From contig QKJO01000060.1 in assembly GCA_003249275.1 (NCBI GenBank), forward strand, positions 1 through 10,800: a stretch of 10,800 nt of DNA, given 5' to 3'. Positions 6,210-10,800 of the stretch are shown here, in pieces. A program made the translations under genes and the position numbers. This DNA is from Spirochaetaceae bacterium (lineage in GTDB: Bacteria > Spirochaetota > Spirochaetia > Spirochaetales_E > Spirochaetaceae_B). The stretch's first letter is position 1; each line of letters begins with the position of its first letter. Below the pieces are notes generated by a model, which searched no databases, was not told the origin of the DNA, and saw only the letters and a list, made by a program, of their open reading frames with translations.

Positions 6210-8339
6210 ATGTTGTCTGATATGGTCAAGAAGCTCACTCTCATCCTTCTGCTGCTCCTCATATTCCGCGGTTCTCCTCTGTTTTCTCAGGACTGGCTGG
6301 ACTCGGACGAAGTGACCTGGCTGAAGAACCGCTCCGGTTCAACCCTGATTATGGGATGCGATCCCTATTCGGGAATGGAGTACTTTTCCCTGAATGGAAG
6401 GAACAGCGGTTTCGTTCCCCAACTGGCAGAGCTGATGTCCAGGGCCCTCGGTCTCAGGGTTGTCACCGAAGGCGAATCCTGGAATCAGGTATTCAACGGG
6501 TTGCAGTCGGGGAGCGTGGACATCCTTTTCGGGGCCAATCAGACGGAAGAGCGTCTGAAGACCATGCGTTTTACCGAAGCGATCTACACGCACCCCTATG
6601 TTCTCATGTCCCGGCAGAAGAGCGATATCTATGTTGTGGGAGACCTGGAGGAGAAGCTCGTTGGTTTTCTGGACGGTGATATCGTCACACAGTTTTTTCC
6701 CCGGTTCTACAGCAGGATTGACTACGATGAAGTTCTCTATTCCAACCAGAATGATGCTCTCTCAGCCCTCGACCGGGGGGAGATCGACGCACTGATCACC
6801 TCGGGGGGGACCGTCGTTTTTGATTATCTGAACCGGTTTCCCAATCTGAAACTGGTGAAAACCTTCGAGAATATCTCATCGGATATGACCCTGTCGGTCA
6901 GAAGCGACAAAAGTATTCTGGCGGGGATTCTCAACAAGTTCCTCCATAACTATAAGGATGAGATCGGCGGGATTCTGGAGTCTTCAAGGCTCTCCTACAA
7001 CTACAAAGTCATGGGTCTGACGGATGAAGAGATCAACTGGATTCATGAAAACGGCACTGCCACTGTCGGCGTGACCGACGGATACCTTCCCTTTGAACTG
7101 ATGGACAAGGGAGTCTCCAAGGGGATCTGCGCCGCCCTGATCAGGCAGATTGCCGATCTCACGGGCATCCGGTTCACGTCTGAAGGCGGTGATTTCGACG
7201 ATCTCTACAACAGGGCGGCAAAGGGTGAAATTCATGTCATGAACATCGCCCGGACCCCCGACCGACTGGAGACCTTTTATTTTACAAGACCCTTCAGCAA
7301 TGAGCGTGATGTCATCTTCGGTTTGAACGGAACCCCGGCGGTGGACGACATCTACGGACTGGGAGCCTCCACCGTCGCGGTGATCAAGGGCTACTGGCAC
7401 AGGGAACTGATAGAAAAAAACAGCATCAGAACCAGGATTCTGGAAACTGAGAATCTGAAGGAGTCCATGAAGGCCCTGAAATCGGGGCGGGCGGATTATC
7501 TGATTGAAAATCAGTCGGTGATGCGGTACTTCATACAGGAATGGGAGATGTACGACATCGTGGAGAAGGGACTGACAAGTTTCAACTCCTATATGTACTT
7601 CGGCATTCCCAGAACACAGCCCGAACTTGCCTCCGTCATGGACAAGGCTCTGGCCCTTGTGGACACGGAAGCGGCCTTTCAGGAGGGGTACAGCGAGATT
7701 CCCCACACAAACAGCCGGAGGCAGATCATCCTGCAGCTTGTGTTCATCGCCGCCCTGCTCATTGTCCTCTTTTTAATGAGCCTCTTCTCCTACCGTCAGG
7801 GACGGGCCCTGGCCGTGAGCCGGCTGGCTCATGAACGGCTCAAGGAACGGGAAGAGATGATGTACAGGGATCCCATGACCGGTATTTTCAACCGCCACTA
7901 CCTCTACCACAAGGTGGAGCCCTATGCCGACAGCAAGCCCTATCCCCAGATAATGATCATCTGCGACCTCAACAATCTGAAGACGGCCAACGATACCTGG
8001 GGTCATGCGGCGGGAGACCAGCTTTTAAGCAGTTTCGCCTCCGTGTTGAAAGCCAGCTTCGCCGCTGACGATATTCTCATCAGGCAGGGGGGCGATGAGT
8101 TTATGATCATCATATTCGGAAAGGACAAAGCCTACGGAGAACAGGCGGTCGGGAAGATGGAAGAGCTGCTTGAAAAAACCGAAGTGGCCGTTCCCGAAGG
8201 ACCGTCCCTGTCGCCGGCCACGGCCTGGGGGATGGCTCTCCGGAACAAAGCCGGGGAGATCAGCTTTCAGGACCTGCAGATCAAGGCCGACAACCGGATG
8301 TATCAGCACAAGAGGCGGATCAAGAATCTGCCCGGCTGA
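6210..8339 (+). CDS. Diguanylate cyclase with two periplasmic SBP_bac_3 sensor domains
   Basis: A 709-residue inner-membrane sensor cyclase. A hydrophobic signal peptide (about 5-27) leads to two tandem periplasmic solute-binding domains of the amino-acid type, about 44-258 and 283-497. Each keeps the Thr-x-x-Arg region whose arginine binds the ligand carboxylate in this family: R115 in TEERLKTMRF and R352 in TPDRLETFYF. One membrane helix (about 505-527) and a short coiled linker precede the GGDEF domain (about 552-707), with GGDEF at 627-631 and metal-binding D585. The inhibitory RxxD site is absent (A618, D621), so product feedback is probably lost. No Shine-Dalgarno site precedes ATG 6210 or the alternative ATG 6222, which would give a tidier signal peptide; the exact start is uncertain. 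TGTAAT at 6204-6209 may be a -10. It is divergent from the proline symporter. The ligand is unknown, but an amino acid is likely by family. Confidence 0.93.
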   Translation: MLSDMVKKLTLILLLLLIFRGSPLFSQDWLDSDEVTWLKNRSGSTLIMGCDPYSGMEYFSLNGRNSGFVPQLAELMSRALGLRVVTEGESWNQVFNGLQSGSVDILFGANQTEERLKTMRFTEAIYTHPYVLMSRQKSDIYVVGDLEEKLVGFLDGDIVTQFFPRFYSRIDYDEVLYSNQNDALSALDRGEIDALITSGGTVVFDYLNRFPNLKLVKTFENISSDMTLSVRSDKSILAGILNKFLHNYKDEIGGILESSRLSYNYKVMGLTDEEINWIHENGTATVGVTDGYLPFELMDKGVSKGICAALIRQIADLTGIRFTSEGGDFDDLYNRAAKGEIHVMNIARTPDRLETFYFTRPFSNERDVIFGLNGTPAVDDIYGLGASTVAVIKGYWHRELIEKNSIRTRILETENLKESMKALKSGRADYLIENQSVMRYFIQEWEMYDIVEKGLTSFNSYMYFGIPRTQPELASVMDKALALVDTEAAFQEGYSEIPHTNSRRQIILQLVFIAALLIVLFLMSLFSYRQGRALAVSRLAHERLKEREEMMYRDPMTGIFNRHYLYHKVEPYADSKPYPQIMIICDLNNLKTANDTWGHAAGDQLLSSFASVLKASFAADDILIRQGGDEFMIIIFGKDKAYGEQAVGKMEELLEKTEVAVPEGPSLSPATAWGMALRNKAGEISFQDLQIKADNRMYQHKRRIKNLPG

Positions 8340-8345
8340 AGACGA

Positions 8346-8678
8346 TTACAGGTGGGGTGCGCAGGCCCAGGCCGTGACCGACTGAACCGTACCGATATTC
8401 ACGGTGTAGTGGGGCTCGCCCTGAGGAATCAGAATGCAGTCTCCTTTGTGCAGTTCGTGGATTTCATCCAGACCCGTCAGATGGACGGCGATGCGCCCCT
8501 CGATGACATAGCAGATTTCGTCCGCGTCCTTGTGGCCCTTGTCGAGGCAGGCCTTCTGCCCGGGCAGGAGGGTGCTGGTGGCGAACACAAGTTTGTCCGT
8601 ATGGAAGTAGACCTTCGTGAACTCGTCTCCCTCCAGCAGATTTTTCGTATCGTTGTATCGAGTAATCTTCGTAGCCAT
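8346..8678 (-). CDS. Small single-domain cupin protein
   Basis: A 110-residue cytoplasmic cupin, a small beta-barrel fold that usually binds a metal. Motif 2 is textbook: G79, P85, G87, H90, N94 with standard spacing. Motif 1 keeps G40, H49, E54 and G61, but the first metal histidine is replaced (DKGH at 46-49, Lys at the histidine position). The metal site may thus have three ligands; sisters with a similar Asp-x-Gly-His run exist as I recall. The frame also opens at GTG 8687, overlapping the upstream stop, but AAGGAG at 8692-8687 lies eight bases before ATG 8678 and would be unusable for the GTG, so ATG 8678 is preferred. It is the second gene of an operon behind the two-helix membrane protein. 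Substrate and role are unknown. Its stop is only six bases from that of the convergent sensor cyclase. Confidence 0.85.
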   Translation of the reverse strand: MATKITRYNDTKNLLEGDEFTKVYFHTDKLVFATSTLLPGQKACLDKGHKDADEICYVIEGRIAVHLTGLDEIHELHKGDCILIPQGEPHYTVNIGTVQSVTAWACAPHL

Positions 8679-8683
8679 GATCC

Positions 8684-9076
8684 TCACTCCTTCTCTTTGA
8701 GCTTTTTTTCCAGATTCATTACTTTCTTGTCGATCTGGTTCACCTTGTACTCGATGGAGTTGAGAATCCAGAACTGAAAATGACTGACCTTATGGGCGCT
8801 GTTCATCATCCAGATGATCTTGACCGAAAGGAAGAGCAGACCGATCTCCAGAGAGACGAAGGAGGGCAGAAAATGGGTCGTCAGTTCCATAACGAAGAAC
8901 CCGAGGACCACAACGGCAAAGGCTCCGTTGATGATTTTCTCCTTGCGGGCGACTTTCGTGCCTCCCAGGCTTCCGAGAATCTTTTTGACTCTCTCTTTTT
9001 CCTGTTTGAACTCTTCCAGTTCCCGTGTCAGCTCAATCTCTTTTTCGCTCATTGCGTGGGGCTGGTTATCACTCAT
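8684..9076 (-). CDS. Unrecognised small membrane protein with two helices flanked by coiled coils
   Basis: A 130-residue protein that I do not recognise. Residues about 9-34 are highly charged and helical (a likely coiled coil rich in Glu and Lys). Two hydrophobic segments follow at about 48-66 and 72-92, joined by a very short turn. A second charged helix at about 108-129 ends in KLKEKE. Both termini are thus probably cytoplasmic, with a tight membrane hairpin between. The frame opens upstream to 9127, but GAGG six bases before ATG 9076 and the poor character of the extra residues favour 9076. The stop is five bases from the cupin start, so the two are co-transcribed. There is no signal peptide or enzyme motif. 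A scaffold or assembly role would be a guess. Confidence 0.75.
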   Translation of the reverse strand: MSDNQPHAMSEKEIELTRELEEFKQEKERVKKILGSLGGTKVARKEKIINGAFAVVVLGFFVMELTTHFLPSFVSLEIGLLFLSVKIIWMMNSAHKVSHFQFWILNSIEYKVNQIDKKVMNLEKKLKEKE

Positions 9077-9151
9077 TTTGTTCCTCGCTTTCCTGTTGAT
9101 CTCTCCGGTCTTCGCTGCGGATGGCACCGTTCAACGGGCATCCCTTTTCAC

Positions 9152-9181
9152 ATTCTATTACGGAATGACCGGATGTACCAA
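9152..9181 (-). promoter_or_regulatory. Candidate promoter for the membrane protein-cupin operon
   Basis: On the minus strand, TTGGTA (9181-9176) and TAGAAT (9157-9152) are 18 bases apart, matching consensus at four and five of six positions. Transcription would start about 70 bases before ATG 9076. The spacer contains GGAATGACC (9162-9170, plus strand), a word also present in the inverted repeat upstream of the acetate-type permease gene. Confidence 0.45.
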
Positions 9182-9192
9182 ATTCAGAAGAT

Positions 9193-9234
9193 TAAAAAAA
9201 CTTAAAGGACCGGGCCCGAAGACACCGGTCCTTT
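9193..9234 (-). terminator. Rho-independent terminator of the acetate-type permease gene
   Basis: A perfect 10-base-pair stem (9204-9213 with 9225-9234, AAAGGACCGG and its complement) encloses an 11-base loop. Read on the minus strand it is followed by a run of seven T near 9200-9194. It begins six bases after the permease stop codon and faces only that gene. Confidence 0.85.
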
Positions 9235-9239
9235 CATGA

Positions 9240-9827
9240 TCAGACGGGTGCTACGGTTTTACCGTATACTTCGTTGATGACCTGTGCCAGGCCGGCGTAG
9301 ATGGCGGAGAGACCGCAGAAGATACCTTCAAAACCGGTGATGGTTTTGATGACTGTGTTTTCCGTGATGTCGCCCAGTGCGAGCAGGAAGAACAGCAGGG
9401 TCAGGGAGCCGAAGACAACCTGCAGAGATCTGTTGATCTTCAGGGTTCCCAGAAAGAGAACTCCTGTGAAGATTCCCCACATGATCAGATAGGCGACCAT
9501 GGCCGAAACGGCGGGAGCGGCAGCCAGACCGGTCTGGGGCAGAAGCTTGAGAACCACCAGAGAGAGCCAGAAGAAACCGTAGGAGGTGAAGGCGGTTGCA
9601 CCAAAGGTGTTGCCCTTTTTCCACTCCTGGACTCCCGCGATCACCTGAGCAATACCGCCGTAGCAGATGCCCATGGCCATGATCATGGAACCGAATCCGA
9701 AGAATCCCGCGTTGTGCAGGTTCAGCAGGACAGTTGTCATTCCGAAGCCCATGAGCCCCAGGGGTGCGGGGTTGGCTGTCGTGTCCTTAAGCTGTGTAAG
9801 TTGTTGATTTTCTGTGTTGACGTTCAT
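9240..9827 (-). CDS. satP: Acetate/succinate-type permease, GPR1/FUN34/YaaH (AceTr) family
   Basis: A 195-residue inner-membrane protein with six hydrophobic helices. The family signature NPAPLGL stands at 19-25, just before the first helix, and [16 protein letters not shown] at 72-87 is the second well-conserved block. E. coli SatP, a proton-linked acetate and succinate transporter, is of similar size (188 residues). Transport of acetate or a related small acid is the best inference; the gene symbol rests on family membership, not proven function. AGGA at 9836-9833 lies five bases before ATG. The gene stands alone, with a strong terminator after it and an inverted repeat in its leader or promoter region. 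No convincing promoter hexamers were found on this strand, although TATAGT occurs near 9900. Confidence 0.9.
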   Translation of the reverse strand: MNVNTENQQLTQLKDTTANPAPLGLMGFGMTTVLLNLHNAGFFGFGSMIMAMGICYGGIAQVIAGVQEWKKGNTFGATAFTSYGFFWLSLVVLKLLPQTGLAAAPAVSAMVAYLIMWGIFTGVLFLGTLKINRSLQVVFGSLTLLFFLLALGDITENTVIKTITGFEGIFCGLSAIYAGLAQVINEVYGKTVAPV

Positions 9828-9852
9828 AATTTTCCTGTTTGTTAATGAGTGT

Positions 9853-9881
9853 GAATGACCGTATCCGCGACGGGGTCATTC
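9853..9881. repeat. 8-bp inverted repeat upstream of the acetate-type permease gene
   Basis: GAATGACC (9853-9860) and GGTCATTC (9874-9881) form a perfect inverted repeat with a 13-base spacer, so the half-site centres are 21 bases apart, two helical turns. It lies 26 bases upstream of the permease ATG. It could be an operator or a leader hairpin. The half-site recurs at 9162-9170. Confidence 0.5.
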
Positions 9882-9933
9882 CGGAACCGGCATCACTATA
9901 ACCAATTATTCGCTTTTATAGAAGATCCGGGGG

Positions 9934-9939
9934 TATAAT
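9934..9939 (+). promoter_or_regulatory. Consensus -10 box immediately before the DUF2784 gene
   Basis: A perfect TATAAT ends six bases before ATG 9946. Normal initiation about seven bases past the -10 would put the first transcribed base at or beside the start codon. No good -35 is present (about 9909-9916 is poor) and there is no TGn extension. GGAGG at 9940-9944 is only one base from the ATG. Confidence 0.5.
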
Positions 9940-9945
9940 GGAGGC

Positions 9946-10356
9946 ATGAATCTCTATGCCCTGGCGGCAGATATGCTGGTTTTCATCCACTCCCTCTATG
10001 TCCTTTTTACGGTGGGAGGAGCGGCCTGCATTCTGATCGGGGCCCTCTTCCGGTGGAGGTGGATCAGAAACCGGATCTTCCGTCTGATCCATCTGATTTC
10101 GGTACTTTTCGTGGCCCTGGAAGCCTCTGTGGGTGTGCTCTGTCCCCTGACCGTATGGGAGTACAGACTGAGATCTCTGGCGGGGCAGACGTCTGAGAGG
10201 GACATCTCCTTTACAGGGCGGATCATCCGCTCCCTCATCTTTGTCGACCTGCCCGACTGGGGCTTTCTCATCCTCTACCTGTCTTTCGGGGGGATCGTCC
10301 TCTTTATGATCCTCTTCATCCGGCCGGATCCGCCCCGGAGAAAGTCCCGGGACTGA
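9946..10356 (+). CDS. DUF2784 family integral membrane protein
   Basis: A 136-residue, very hydrophobic protein with about four membrane helices (roughly 6-35, 46-66, 93-100 weak, 104-125) and a basic tail ending RRKSRD. The family pattern I recognise includes an N-terminal ALAADMLVFIHSLYVLF helix, RNRIFRLIHL at 41-50, LEASVGVLCPLTVWE at 58-72 and SFTGRIIRSLIF at 88-99. DUF2784 has no assigned function to my knowledge. The start is ATG 9946, because earlier codons are not family-like and the first helix begins at once. The ribosome-binding site and -10 box are unusually close to it. It stands alone between the divergent permease and the convergent ABC ATPase gene. Confidence 0.85.
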   Translation: MNLYALAADMLVFIHSLYVLFTVGGAACILIGALFRWRWIRNRIFRLIHLISVLFVALEASVGVLCPLTVWEYRLRSLAGQTSERDISFTGRIIRSLIFVDLPDWGFLILYLSFGGIVLFMILFIRPDPPRRKSRD

Positions 10357-10393
10357 CCGGCCCAGCGCTGCCTGCCTGCGGCGGGAGCGTCAG
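10353..10393. other. GC-rich inverted-repeat spacer between convergent genes
   Basis: CTGAC (10353-10357) and GTCAG (10389-10393) contain the two stop codons and flank a GC-rich spacer that could fold imperfectly. No T-run follows on either strand, so this is not a standard intrinsic terminator. It may be chance. Confidence 0.2.
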
Positions 10394-10800
10394 AACAGAT
10401 GAACCGTCTCGGGGACAAAGTAAAATTTATCTTCCGTTGCGGAGGGGAGGATCAGCTCCATCTCTCCCTCGCCGACGGAACACTCGGCCAGAATCCTTTC
10501 GCCGTCCAGGGGGTGTCTTCTGAGTATTTTCCCCTCAATACCGTCGGAAACAACTCTGATTTCCTCGGCTCTGATCATCAGGGTGTAGGTCCCGTCGGGC
10601 CGGTCGACCTCGGCGGGGAAGAGGTCAAGCAGACCATCCTTCACCTCCGCTTCCATCCGGTTGACCGCATAGCGGGAGGTCAGTTCAAGAACCAGGCCCG
10701 TGTCGGGATTGTTGAACACCTCCAGGACCGGTCCGAACTGGACGACTCTGCCCTCGTTCAGAATGACGATGTAGTCGCTCAGGGCCATGGCGGATTCGGC
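10390..10800 (-). CDS. ABC transporter ATP-binding protein, C-terminal part (runs off the window)
   Basis: The last 136 residues of an ABC importer ATPase; the frame stays open through the window edge, so the gene begins beyond 10800. The visible part starts just after the expected H-loop with AESAMALSDYIVILNEGRVVQ, resembling the run in the MalK/UgpC/PotA group that normally reads Asp-Gln-x-Glu-Ala-x-x-x-Ser-Asp. FNNPDTGLVLEL follows, then a beta-rich tail typical of a TOBE domain that contacts substrate-dependent regulators or closes the dimer. Walker A, Q-loop and signature motifs lie outside the window. The substrate cannot be told: sugar, polyamine, iron and sulfate systems share this layout. 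The stop is 33 bases from the convergent DUF2784 stop. Confidence 0.85.
   Translation of the reverse strand, partial: AESAMALSDYIVILNEGRVVQFGPVLEVFNNPDTGLVLELTSRYAVNRMEAEVKDGLLDLFPAEVDRPDGTYTLMIRAEEIRVVSDGIEGKILRRHPLDGERILAECSVGEGEMELILPSATEDKFYFVPETVHLF

Noticed and set aside
6984..7706. Open frame of 240 codons on the minus strand inside the sensor cyclase
   Set aside because: Antisense to the second solute-binding domain, rich in His, Gly and Gln as expected of shadow frames, with no recognisable domain.
10357..10389. Intrinsic terminator between the DUF2784 gene and the ABC ATPase gene
   Set aside because: The GC-rich pairing is imperfect and no T-run follows on either strand.
1..10800. 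Mobile element, prophage, CRISPR array or defence system
   Set aside because: No transposase, integrase, terminal repeats, spaced direct repeats or defence-type domains were seen; the genes are ordinary signalling and transport genes.

Overview
The window looks like a chromosomal stretch from a motile, free-living bacterium of moderate GC content. Coding regions are clearly more GC-rich than the AT-rich spacers, and most starts have a clear Shine-Dalgarno site. A six-helix chemoreceptor without a periplasmic domain, a CheC-type phosphatase next to a lone receiver protein, and periplasmic amino-acid-binding domains fused to GGDEF all fit a marine or sediment spirochaete (Spirochaetota). That placement is an impression from protein style and is tentative. 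I see no rRNA, tRNA, CRISPR array, insertion sequence, phage gene or origin.

Layout. A chemoreceptor gene (146-1744, +) converges on a histidine-phosphatase gene (1741-2361, -), and their stop codons interlock. A three-gene signalling operon follows (2513-4463, +): a receiver-only response regulator, a CheC-type phosphatase starting inside the regulator's stop codon, and a PAS-GGDEF diguanylate cyclase. A bidirectional hairpin terminator (4484-4511) separates it from a sodium/proline symporter gene (4538-5998, -). Across a 211-base AT-rich spacer, a periplasmic-sensor diguanylate cyclase with two tandem SBP_bac_3 domains (6210-8339, +) is divergent from the symporter. It converges at 6 bases on a two-gene operon (cupin, 8346-8678, -, preceded by an unrecognised two-helix membrane protein, 8684-9076, -). 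An acetate/succinate-type permease of the GPR1/FUN34/YaaH family (9240-9827, -) has its own terminator and a leader containing an inverted repeat. It is divergent from a DUF2784 membrane protein (9946-10356, +). The window ends in the C-terminal part of an ABC transporter ATPase (10390-10800, -).

How they fit together. About half of the window is signal transduction: chemoreceptor input, phosphorylation and dephosphorylation of a receiver, and two diguanylate cyclases that appear to be controlled differently (one with a product-inhibition site, one without). The rest is small-solute uptake: proline or another amino acid, acetate or another short acid, and an ABC substrate. The most suggestive links are the receiver/CheC/cyclase operon as a possible chemotaxis-like phosphorelay to c-di-GMP, and the pairing of a putative amino-acid-sensing cyclase with a divergent amino-acid symporter. 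No stretch longer than about 215 bases lacks a gene; the spacers are described individually.
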